A stretch of 64,000 nucleotides of DNA. Source: Lagopus muta (Eukaryota; Chordata; Aves; Galliformes; Phasianidae). The notes beneath the pieces were generated by a model that saw only the letters and a list, made by a program, of their open reading frames with translations, searched no databases and had not been told where the DNA came from. This document shows, piece by piece, positions 22,901-34,245 of this stretch. The translations under genes were made by a program, and so were the position numbers. Every line of letters begins with the position of its first letter. Position 1 is the first letter of the stretch. The stretch is from NCBI RefSeq assembly GCF_023343835.1, contig NC_064433.1:178639777-178703776 (forward strand), given 5' to 3'.

Positions 22901-25900
22901 TGCTGACGCCGATTCAAGCAGCCTCTTGTCTGACTTGCTTGCTGTGCACCTCTTCTCAAAACTATGATTGGGGCTGTGGCAATCATACTGTTCAGATTCT
23001 GTTTTAAATGATACTGGCTGTAGGATACTTTCTGGCTGCAATGAAAAAAACCAACAAATTGTAAGATCAGAACCTCAAGTCTTACGCCCCTCTAACATTG
23101 AAGATGATGTTAAAAATGTGCTTTTAAAAGAAAAGTTATAAAAAGTACCCTCAGGCATGGAAGTATCAAAAAAGAAGCAAAGATGATGTACTGCTAGCAA
23201 CTTGTGCTCTGGTAAGTTAGAGAAATACACTTTTGATGGATGATTGTTGAACCCCTATCAAAGTCATAGGGAATTATGTAAGAAATATCAATGTAGCCAT
23301 ATTTAGTGTGCTAAGTGGTATCTGCACGTCGAGAAGTGGGGCTGAGGCACCCACATCCAGGTTTTCTGTGTGAGATCATAGAGGCAGCCTTTGCAGGACT
23401 GGAAACTACCTGTAAGCTTCTGGACTTAAACAATTCTGCTCAGTCTGTGTAACCATAACATTTTCCTTTAACCTTCTTCTGTTCTGTAGGGCTCAGCAAC
23501 TCACAGGTAAATTAAAAGCTAAATGAAAACAAGAACTTTTGTTGAAGCCTGATTAAATTTCACAGTTTGTGTGTAATGAGAGCACTGCTTTATTTTATAT
23601 CTCCAGAAATTTCAGATGTCTTTTCTCTATTTTGGTTTGCGTGCAGCTCTCATGACTGTGTTACCAGAATGCCAACATGTCTCTGCTTGGAAGATACAGA
23701 CACAGATTGCATATTCTTCAGCTTTGATACAGCTCCAGCTTCAGACTTCAGAACAGAGAACAGCTTGCCTGGAAATAACAAAGAAAAGCCAAAGACTTAT
23801 GGAACACTATGAGTGGCAAATTCTCATTAGGGATGTGTTAGCAGGAACTGAGGTGGTTGAGAAAAAAACTAATGTGTCATAAAACCTTCATCAAATAAAG
23901 GGAAATATGTTGGGAAAAAAAATTGTATTTATTGCTTAACACAGTCTTGGTTTGTTATATGTTACTGGAAGTTGGTTTTTTTGTTTTGTTTTTTGTTTTT
24001 TTTTTTTACAGGAAAATGTAGTAGGATTTATAAGCTTATTTCAATTTATGGTATTATTAATGACTTCCTATATACATTTCACAATTAATTCTCTTAGGAT
24101 ATGTCCTTGTCTGATTAAGGTGAAGATGTTCCTTGTGCTGTTCACATAGATGTGTACAAACATTGTGGGGGGAGAGAAGCTGCACCACTGAATAACCAAA
24201 ATCAATGGGTCCTACATATACATATGTATATATTCATATTCATATATACATATCATCACAGATCTGCTTGAGGCATTTTAATGGCTCTGCGAAATGGATG
24301 CAAGTGAAACAGCCCCTCAGCAGAATGAACTCATGGAAGCAGTCAGTAAAGAACAGAAACACCCAGACAGAGATAGGAACACTTCTAACTTCTCGAACCC
24401 AATCTTCCAGAAGGAACTACATCATAATTTCAAAGAGATGCCTGGGAACTAAAAGTCGTGGCTCTTAACATTAAAGCCTGGGAACCATGTGTTTGCTTAA
24501 TGAATGTTTTATAACTGGTAAGTTGCTTCACAGCTTGCCAACTATCAAGCCATTCCTGTTCACACAAATAAACTGCCTGTACCTGATCCACAAGCCCATC
24601 ATCTGTCCCACTGGATGCCTCTCTTTGCCAACCATCTCCTCCCTCAAAATCTTGTTAGTGTTATACCCAGTGCAGTTGCTACCAGCCTGATGTTTTCTGT
24701 GTCTAGATCAGCCTTACAGCAACAATGACACTTTCTTCCCAAGTGTCTGTTTACTGCATTTATATAGCAGCATCTATCTCCGCAATCTTGCCATTGTAGA
24801 CGTCATAGTTACTGAGGTACAGTTAATTCAGTAAAGTGTTAGGAAAACACGGGAATATCCAATCTACTCTTTCAAAGTACTGAACAGAACTCATGCACTT
24901 TGGCCTTGAGATGCCAGGATGGGGCCAGAGGAAGCAGTGTGTGGGTACAGTGCTCAGCCTGGTGCTGGGCCACAGGGAGATATGCTTGCCAGGGGTACAT
25001 CCTCATTTTCTTTCATTGTTGTTTTAATTAATAACTCATATTTATATGGCATCTGACACATGACAATTTATTCTACTATGAAACAAGTGAAGTATTCTCC
25101 TGCTTTTTTCTTTGTCATTTGCCAGTCTTACACTTCATTCACGTTTTCCATTTGTCATTTGGAATGACTCCTTGTGGGATTCCACACATTTTTCTGTATG
25201 ATGAAGTCCACCTCCTACATCTTCTGTTTGGGAAATGCCAGTGCATGAAACAATGCAGATTTCAGCTAACAAAGAATGTTCTTTGTCTCAGTGTTGTGCT
25301 ATAGAACCTGTGAGTGTGTTGGTCAAAGTTATTACTATCTTCTTTAGCGCTGCATTGCTGAAGGAACCCTACAATTTATTGCTCCCTCTCATGATTTTCT
25401 GTTTTTCTCAGATACTCACCTTTGCCCCAGATGCATTCTGATAATTTCTGAAGAGGAATATTAGCTATAATTGCCTTCCCAATGTCTCTGTCCTATCCTG
25501 TGACTCTCCTTATGCTTTATACCATTGCAAGCTTCACAAAGTACAGAGAAGACAATGATACATGAATGTAGTTGCTGAGCCAGGATGGGAAGATAACTCT
25601 CCCTGCACTTTTTACAAAAATTAAACAAAAAGAACTTCTGTGTCATTTAGGTGTCATTGAATTTCACCTACCTGGAAGAATTGCCCAGGCAAATGAGGCA
25701 TGAATATACCTGCTGAGCTTGAAACGACCAGATTAAGCCAGTAAAATCTGATAACACAACTAATGTTTATTTTCTTGTAAATTATTTGAGAGGATGGTTG
25801 GAGGGTTTACTGAAGCTGCAGCGGCAACTGATAATTTGCTCCGGGCTGGAGAACTTGAAAGAGACTGGGCCTCAAGCCGCATGTTTAGTAAAACCATGGC

Positions 25901-28283
25901 TGGTTTATACTGATCTAATACAAAACATAATAAACAGCTTTAGATGCTAGCCCAGTGAGGAGACCACTGCATGTGGTCAGTTGATAGAATGTAGGAGCTG
26001 AAGCGCACAGAGAACTGCTACATACCAGAGCGAAACTGTTAGCCACAGACCCAGCATGCCAACCAGAATGAGTGACCTGCTCCTCTGGGATTACTGATAA
26101 TGGAGTGGTTAAACTAGACTGATGGAGTGAATCTCTGAGCTGTGTATGACGTGTATGCTTGCTGAACAGGAATCGTTATCCATCTGCTACACTCACCCTT
26201 CCAAGTAGACTAATACATCTAGGTAGTTTATCACCAAGTACAGAACCACACCACCCAATATCCCTGTGACCAATAGAGGAACAGGGTAAATTAGGGGCAA
26301 CTTTCTTTCCAAAAAATTGACAACTGTTCTGCATCCTTACTTCTAGGGCAAAGGCTTGTCTTAGGCTTTGGAACTGCAAGTAAATCCCAGGGTCTTGCAC
26401 CCAAAAGCCAGCCCCTGTGCTGACAGTTGGAGCTTCACCTTGTTGGCACTGGAGGATCAAGTACCTCCAAGGCAGGAAGCCCTCCCACCCCCATGGGAAT
26501 TCCCAGGCTTTCCACATTTTTGACAAACCCAGAAGATCCTCCTACAGATGGCTACTTTTAAGGTTTCTCCATTTGTAAAAGTCACACTCTCATTTTTCTG
26601 AAGATCCCAAATCTAAGATTGGGTATATGATCCCAAAGGGAGATCAGCCTATAAAAAGAAGAATAAATAAACTAATGAGAGGCCCTGCAAAAGACAACAA
26701 ATTAATAAAATTCATTTAGTTAAAGCATGATCAACCACTTGCCCCTAACAACAGAGTGGTTTTGGCGTGCTCAGGGAAATAGCTAGCCAAGATAGCACAG
26801 ACAGCTGTGCAAACAACCCAGTGATCACCGTGGATTGCAAAAGCATCCTAAATGACTGGAGCAACCAGACAGTGACAGCAAATCAGAAAGAAATGGCTTT
26901 ATCATCAACAACATATTCTTTAACCAACTCTGTAACTAAGAACACTGCAGGCTACCAGAGTATCTGGATGTTTCTGAAAAAACACTATAGGGAGGGAAGA
27001 CCCATGACCAGGATCCAGGATCATCTGCGCAACTTCTGGGGAGCACAAGAAGCAGAACAGAGGCCAACTCAATCTCATGACCCCTTGTCAGTGCAATATA
27101 CAGCACAGCAGGAAGCACCACACTGACTCTCACAATCTCTCCAGGATTACACCATCACTTCCACAGGATGAGGAGCTTGTGAAAGAAACCACAAATCCAA
27201 CCCATGCAGCTCCTATCCCTGGCTGCACTATAGCACAGGGATGTCATGTAGCTTATAAAATTGTGTATATATGTGTATTGAACATAATTGGCAAGGATAT
27301 ATATATATATATATACATTTTTTAGGCGGGGCTGAAGTGAGCCCTCTGTGGAAAGAGGACAGGGGTACTCTGTGCAGGACACAGCTGGTTCCAGCTGGCT
27401 GCAGGGACTGTCACACACAGGTGAGTCCATCAGCCAAACTGGTGGCAGCTCTAAGCCCACTGGTGTCTCTGTGAAAGACGTATTTAAGAAAGGGTGGAAA
27501 GTGCAAGGACAAAAGTAAAAAACAAAACAGGCTGGAGCAGGAGAAAGAAGACCATGACATGAGAGACATGACTCTAAAAAAACTGCTGATGGAGAAGCCA
27601 CCATGCACTGATCCCAGCCTCCTGCACTGCCTGACATCTCTCTGAAAGGACTGAGAGGCATGGAAGATGGGAGAACAAAAAGTGAGGAGAGATGTGTGTG
27701 GAGGGAAGCAGGATTGTTTTTCTGAAGGGTCTGCATGCCCTTGCAGAACCAACTCTCAGTGGCCCCTCGCAGGAAGGAAAGATTTCACTTTCACTACCCT
27801 TTCTGAGTCATTCTGTTACCATCAGGGATGTTTTTGTCCCTTCAAACTAAACTGTTCTGGTTCAGAAAATGCACGGACAAGCCTTTTTCAGTGAACCCTC
27901 TTCAAGTTCTGCTCCCAATCCCAGGGACGAATCTGAATGATCTCAGGGATGAAAATGAAAACTATTATCAACAGGTGAAACCCTCACACTAACATCTGCC
28001 TGAGGTTTCTCAAAGACCACTTGAACGTCTTTGTTCTCAGCATTTCAGCTCTTATGGCCCAGAGATTGTTTGGGTTCACAAGGAAAAAAGATCCTTGTTG
28101 GAATCAAAGATTTGTAGGGGTTCTCAGCGCTCAAATCCTGTAATGCTGCTGCTCACATCCTATGACTGGTTTGTCACAATACACTGACACTCATGGGCGC
28201 ATAGCTCTCTTTTTATCAGCGACATTACAACGGGCTGAAGGAAAGGCAGCTCCTTGCCTGATATATCAGATGAGCGGCACTAC
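19931..28283. other. Intergenic spacer between RAB39A and SLC35F2, left part
   Basis: About 8 kb upstream of RAB39A with no recognised gene, tRNA or CR1 copy. Short AT-rich patches occur at 24210-24260 and a (TA)n microsatellite at 27297-27315. The block 26040-27130 contains 116- and 119-codon open frames on opposite strands that I cannot identify. Confidence 0.5.
27297..27315. repeat. (TA)n microsatellite
   Basis: About nine uninterrupted AT dinucleotides. Confidence 0.9.
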
Positions 28284-28297
28284 CCACCAGGTGGCAG
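28284..28297 (+). promoter_or_regulatory. CTCF-type motif, consensus match
   Basis: CCACCAGGTGGCAG on the plus strand matches every position of the vertebrate CTCF core consensus CCASYAGRKGGCRS. It lies in otherwise ordinary intergenic sequence. Confidence 0.65.
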
Positions 28298-28719
28298 TGG
28301 GAGACAGGGTAAGTCCGGCCTGTGGAGCTGCTGAGGTGAGACTGAAAATGCTTTTGCATGAACATGACCTCTGGTTAGAAAGATGCTGAGCTGTCCAGAT
28401 GGAAAGAAACTGATGCAACAGGAAGCTCTGGAAACAGGGCAGATACAAGGGTGAGCTATGTAGGAGAGGGTCGTGGCCTGCCCTTCAGCCACAACCAGCG
28501 AAACTGCTTTTCCTTGCTCAGCACATACGCCATGGCCTGGCATGCTGAGCAACTGTGATGCATGCTGAGGAAATGGCTCTTTACCCTTTAAAAACCAATC
28601 ATTACTAATCAAGTGATTAATATTTAGCATTAGCCACACTTGAACATTTTATACCGACACCAGAATAACAGATGGAGCGTTTTAACAGAGGAGCATTTGC
28701 TGCTTTTCACACGTTCGCC

Positions 28720-28940
28720 GTCATTATTACATGCGCACGCGCCCGCCTCCCTCCTGAGCGCGGGCTGACGAAGGCGGGCCGCGGAAAAGGCGGCGCGTTG
28801 GCGCGCTCGCGCTCTTCGCCCCTCCCTCGTCGCTGAGCGATGTGGTAAAGGCTTCATCTGAGCGCCAGGGGGCGCCCGCTGCTGCCAGGAATGGAGCGCA
28901 GAGCCTCCTCCGTAGGGGAAGAGGAGGCGGTGCTGAAAGT
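28720..28940. promoter_or_regulatory. Small orphan CpG island
   Basis: About 200 bases of CpG-rich sequence isolated in AT-rich spacer, over 7 kb from either gene's promoter. It includes an NRF1-like tgcgcacgcgc (28732-28742) and a CTCF-type motif. Possible enhancer, insulator or promoter of a non-coding RNA. No coding exon is recognised. Confidence 0.6.
28864..28876 (+). promoter_or_regulatory. CTCF-type motif in orphan CpG island
   Basis: gCCAGGGGGCGCc on the plus strand carries the full 11-base CTCF core CCAGGGGGCGC. It has the same orientation as the motif at 28284-28297, about 580 bp away. Confidence 0.6.
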
Positions 28941-31394
28941 CCGTCCTGAAGTTCAAGGAAGAGTTTTTAAAAATAAACATTTTCACACACAGTGGTAGAA
29001 GAAGCCCATTTCATGCCTGGCAAAGACTACACGTCATCTTCAAGCATGTTCTGTTTAGCCTATAGGTGTCCAACCTTTTGGCTTTTCTGTGCTGTATTGA
29101 GTGAAGAGGAATTGTCATAGGCTGCATATAAATATGTATTATATACTTCATGTATGTAGGTAACAAAACTTTTTTTTTTTTTTTAATTAAAACTGAAGAA
29201 TAAGGGGAAAAAATAAACCATAAAACTAGTGGGCTATTTGGCCTAACACCAAAACTGGTGAAACTAACACCTCAGTTCTCAGTGAGCTCTGATGGTGCTC
29301 ACCAGAGATCTCTGATGGAAGCTTGGTCTTCCAGTGCTTCATTCTTGAAAGAGGAAATGCAGTGACATGAATAAAGCGGGGTTGTGAAGTAAGAGGTGTT
29401 TTCTCTGGTAAGACAAGGCTCTTAAGAGTCTGGTAAAGAGATAGGATTAGATTTTTCTTTGAGTTGAGTATCTACATTCAGTCTGAAAGTTCACAGGTAA
29501 TGTATTTACGTCAACTGAAAATGGAGACATAAATATACCAAAAAATTAGTGATTTTCTAGCAATCTTGAAGCCTATTCTCAGATTCCATTATCAGAATGG
29601 AAAGTAGGGCTGCATTTTTTTTTTGCTGTTCACAGGACTGTATTTAACCAACATATCAAAATGCGTGAAATGATTTGCCATAACCGGAGCTTGCCATAAG
29701 TTTCATTTTGAACACTATAATGGTTTGAAACACAGCATAAATTGATTTTCCCCTTTAAGACCTATGTTTAACTCGTTTAAATGAGTGCCCAAATCCACCA
29801 AAAATGATAAATCTGTGAGCCATTTTTCATCTTCAAGTTCCGGCGCAGATTTTGTAGCAAAGGATTTAGTGGTATCAGTGGGCTGAGTAGTAATGGAGGA
29901 CTAAGGGATGCTGATGGGTCAAGTGGCTGGGCATATGTGCCTGAAAAATTTGTAAGCTGAAGAGGCATCACACAGATCAAACAAACAAGCAAACAAGCAC
30001 AACAAAACTGAACATAATGAACTGGACAGACACAAAAAATGACAACTTTCATGAAATAGTCATTTTGTAGTAAAATTCCTGTAAATCAGTCTAGACATTC
30101 ATTTTCTTCTCTCACAGATGCAATAGAAAGTATTTATCCTGTATGGTGTATTTTTGCATACTCAAACAGAATGGCAAAGCAATACTCACAGCACGCTGCT
30201 ACATGGACATTCAGTCTTGGACATCTAACTTGTAGTGTGCATGACTGATGGCCAGGAGCTTAAGGAAAAGTTCTATGAAGAAAATGGACAAAGTTCTAGT
30301 CAGTGTTGGAAGTTGAATATCTTTGGATAAGACTACTGAATTTCATAGAGCACTTCTATATTACAGTGTTTTAAATCAGATAAAATTCTGAACCAGGTAG
30401 TGCACCTCACCATGGAACAGATGAGCTTTTGGACAGCAACACAGTTTATTTTGTAAAACCTCTCCTCCTAACAAATCTCCAAGAATAATTCCTTCTTCAT
30501 TAATTTGGTTTTCAGTATAATATTGATTTTACTAATGTGTTTATATGAAGACTGAGAGATAAAGAGAATTCTGTGATCAATTTCAGTTCTAGAAATAGGA
30601 AAAGGAATGCCTAAAGTAACCTGATTACATATCTTAATAGAAACATATAGGAAAGCATGCCAGCACATAAAGTACTTAACATTTTGCTAACATGGCAGCT
30701 AAGTTTTGCTTGAATGTCTGGAAGAGTTATATTTTCTGAGACTCCTATTGACCAAAACAAAAACAAAACAAAACAAAAAACAACTCAGCCCCGCTCATGT
30801 TGTGTTCTTCTATGTATTATTCTAAATATTAATGAAATGTTACATTGTAGATACAAAATGTCTTCCAATATCTTCCAAGTGGTGAAAGTTCAGCTAAATT
30901 AATGTTATGTTAAATGTGCAGCTCACATCATTTACTCATTAGTAGAATGTCTTGCCAAGATTAAAACAAAGAGTGGAATGTGGTTCAACAAGTCTGGTTG
31001 ACACCTAATGTCTTTAACTTTTGTTCTACTTTCATGAAACATTTTCTGCTCTCTCTTCACTTCAAGTCTTTAAATGAACTTCAAGAAAGTGGACTTCAAG
31101 AAAGACTTCAGGACTTCCAAAAATTTTCAAAATAAAAATATCAAACCTAAAATCCAATTATAAGAGAACAGGCTTATATTTACAACAAAATCTTTGAATA
31201 CTTAACACTGAAATTGAATGTTCTTGACAAAACATTTTTGTTTTTTTTTTCCTAAGAGAATTGATGATCGTGTTATTTGAATAGAGGTTTTTTTCAAGTA
31301 GGCAATATGAAAAAGAATGGGTTTTGCATATGCAGGATGTTAGAGATGTTAGATGCATCTGTCCAGGCAAAACTGGTAAAAAATGAGACCTTCA
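28941..31394. other. AT-rich spacer, no gene seen
   Basis: Contains a T15 run (29170-29184), a (CAAAA)n-like tract (30751-30783) and a short internal duplication of acttcaagaaag around 31079-31110. No CR1 or gene recognised. Confidence 0.5.
30751..30783. repeat. (CAAAA)n-like low-complexity tract
   Basis: accaaaacaaaaacaaaaca-type sequence, A/C only. Confidence 0.85.
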
Positions 31395-32775
31395 GTTCGG
31401 GTGGGTGACTGTTACAAGTGCCCCAAGACCTTCTCCTACTGATAAGGTAAATACCTGCACTAAATCAGATGTGCTGAGAGGGAGACAGACGGGTTGTTTA
31501 ACAAGCATGTTCCAGCTGGAGACATTACTGAGAGAGAGGAACCTTGGATCGGGGGCTCCGCTTCAGTCCCAACCATCCAGCTCCACTAGCAGGATACAAA
31601 GACAGGTACAAAGCTCTTGCAGCTATAGGTGTTCCTGACTCCCAAGATCTCCATGAAGAAACCACCACCCGTGGCCTGCAGTGGGTACTGTAAAAATGAA
31701 TGTGGGGTGCTTGCAGTTGGTAACTCCCTGCAAAGAGGCACTGACACTTCCCTCTGCTGGACTGACAGGGAGTCTTAAGAGTTCTGCTGCTTCCTGGGAG
31801 CCAGGATCCGGGACGTTACTGGAAGGGTGCTCCACTGTATCAAGAGCACAGACTACTATTGCCTGTAGCTCTTCCATGTGGGTACAAATGATGCTGGAAG
31901 GTGGAATGTGAGAAGAATCAAAGAAAGCTACAAAGCTCTGGGAGCACAAGTGAAAAACACTAGAGCCCAGGTTATCTTCTCTTTCATTTTACCAGATAGA
32001 GAAAAGAGGGAAGCCAGGAAAATATGCATAATACATGTCAGCTCCTGGCTATGAGGCTGGTGCTGTTGTGAGGGTTAGGGGTTTTATAATGATGAGACCT
32101 TCTGTGAAGATTATAATCAGTTAGGGAAGGATGGAATCCACCTGTCTAGAAGGGGCAGACCAATTTTTGGGAACAGGCTGGCTAAGCTAGTGAGGTGTGC
32201 TTTAAACTGAAAGAATCAGGGAGTGGGGTCCATAATGGCAATTCTCATGCCATTGCAATTGACTGGAGAATAAGCTACAACTGTAAGAGCAATAAATGTT
32301 CTTTAGCTGCTTCCAGTGACAAAATCAGAAGGCCAGCCGCCTTAGGAGTATGTATGCCTATGTGAAATCTTCTTGTATTCCTCTAGGTATACCTACACCC
32401 TTTTCTTCCCTAAAGTGCCTGTATATTAATGCATACAGCATGGGAAATAAACAAGAACCAGAGATCTGTGTGTGATCACAGGCCACAATCTCATTGCAAA
32501 CACGACGACATGGTGGTACAGCTCATATGACTGCAACAGGAAAGACAGGCTAGCAAGGCGAGGTGGTGGAGCTGCCATCTGTGTTACTGTGAGGGTACTT
32601 ATAAGTTGGGGCAGGAGCTCAGAGAGTTGTGAAATCTCCAACCTTGGACATATTCAAGTTTAACTGGATGTTGTCCTGAACTGCCTGTTCTAGCTGACCC
32701 TGCTTTGAGCAGGGAGATGAACCAAATAACCTCCAAAGATTCTTTCCAACCTAAATTATTCTGTGGTTCTAATTG
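31395..32775 (+). mobile_element. CR1-family LINE retaining ORF1 (SGNH) and start of endonuclease, RT deleted
   Basis: Most CR1 copies keep only the 3' end; this one keeps the 5' portion. In one frame (31716-32141) the SGNH-hydrolase landmarks of CR1 ORF1 appear: block I 'VGNSL' (31716-31730), block III 'HVGTND' (31875-31892) and block V 'DGIHLS' (32130 on). They are broken by a few in-frame stops (for example TAG at 31866-31868). From about 32419 comes the endonuclease start 'LYINAYSMGNKQE', then pieces resembling 'ITETWWDSS' and 'RKDRLARRGGG' (to about 32580). At about 32600 the sequence jumps to the extreme 3' end of CR1 and the tail 'ttattctgtggttct' (about 32757-32771). The RT is absent. 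Long decayed and immobile. Confidence 0.82.
31747..31760 (-). promoter_or_regulatory. CTCF-like motif inside the old CR1
   Basis: Plus strand cttccctctgctgg matches 13 of 14 positions of the reversed CTCF core consensus. It arose in decayed CR1 ORF1 sequence. Speculative. Confidence 0.3.
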
Positions 32776-32821
32776 TATATATAAATATATTTTAATAAAA
32801 AATACTTTGAAAGGCACATTC

Positions 32822-32912
32822 ATCAGGCTGGAGCCCATGGCAGGGGGATTGGAACTGGTTGGTCTTTAGGGTCCCTGCCAGCCTAAGCAATTCTATGATA
32901 CCATGATTCCTG
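32822..32912 (+). mobile_element. CR1 3'-tail fragment
   Basis: Only the last 90 bases of a CR1: 'catggcagggggattggaac', 'tagggtccctgccagcc', 'attctatgataccatgattc'. Confidence 0.8.
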
Positions 32913-33961
32913 AATAAAGTGCAACCCAGTCTGCAAACAGAAAACTCTAGGCTGTGTCTTTTCAAGCACTATTTCCATAGTCATTAAAGTGATCAACTTA
33001 AAAAAAAAAAATAAAATCCAAACTAGTTTATTTAGTCCAAAGAACAGAAGCTGTGTATTGGAGAGGTCATATTATAGGCTGCAGTTGCACAGATGGAAGT
33101 GTTAAATGTTATTCCATGCAGACATCAGAAAAATGTACTTGTAAGAAGTCAACGAAGTCTGCCAGAGGACTGAGGAGGAGTTTTCTTCATTTCTGGGACA
33201 GAGTGTTTGGAACAAAGTCATGCTATCAACATGTTCTAAGAAGATGCAAATGTTGATGATCCTTGGGCATTGTTATGTCTGCCTTTCCAGTGAGGCTATA
33301 ATCTTCATCTGCCCTTTGGCTCTTCTAATGTCATTTATGACAGTGCCAGGGCTGGAGGACTGAACACTGGAGGCAGTTATGTTTGAATGTGATGCCAAGT
33401 GACCTTTGAGATCTTGCTGAGTATGACTGAAATTAATGTTCATGTTGGTTTACTCAGGCCTCTAAGGCACTATGTCTGCCACAAAAACTGATTTTTTTCC
33501 TGGGTCACACCTCAGATGAACAGGCCAGACCCAGCACACTGATGTCATTGGAGGTGAATGCTTGGCTCCCAGGTTATTTTCTTGTTACTTCTGCTCCTAC
33601 AGAACATCTGTTTCAGGGCCTGATTGTCCAACTAAAGGCAGATGTGTTTTAAACATAAATGAGGGACTGTCTTCTCATTTTCAGCCTAAAATTAATAAAC
33701 TAAAATACACATGCTTTTTCTTTACTACCAATCTAATTTATTTTGAAAAGTTTATTTCATTTTCCAGCGTTTGTTCTCAGTGCATTTTTTAACAGCAGCT
33801 TTGTCCACATCAGCATCATTTACTAGAAAAATAAGCCATACTCTCATGGTCTCCTGCAAATCTTTTTGCATTTTTTGTCCATTTGTCTTGAACATGACTA
33901 ACTAGCATGTGCGCCATGTTTCAGAATCTATTCAGATACATGTCTTGATTTCAGCTTATCA
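32913..33961. other. Unique spacer, no gene seen
   Basis: AT-rich, no repeat or gene recognised. Confidence 0.5.
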
Positions 33962-34245
33962 CAGAGTTTCAGCATCACAGGATGGCTGAGGTTGGAATGG
34001 ACCTCTGGAGGTACCTGTCCCAGCCCCTAGTCCAGCAGGGACACCCAGAGCAGGGTGCCCAGGCTCACATCCAGGCGGCTTTGGAAGATCTCCAAGGAAA
34101 CTCCACAGCCTCCGGGCAGCCCGTGCCAATGCTCTGCCAACCGTACAGCACAGCAGTGCTCCTGCTGTTCATGGAGAGACAACTGGGTGCCACTTTGTGC
34201 CCATTGCCATTGTGTGCCCTTTGTGCTGCTGCTAGACGTTTCTAG
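33962..34245 (-). mobile_element. CR1 fragment, reverse orientation
   Basis: Plus strand reads the complement of a CR1 3' end: 'atggctgaggttggaatgga', 'cccagcccctagtccagcag', 'cacatccaggcggctttgga', 'gtgccaatgctctgcca', 'actttgtgcccattgcca'. Confidence 0.92.

Noticed and set aside
26767-27126. 119-codon plus-strand frame in the intergenic spacer
   Set aside because: No recognisable family, and no promoter or splice context. Kept only as part of an unexplained block.
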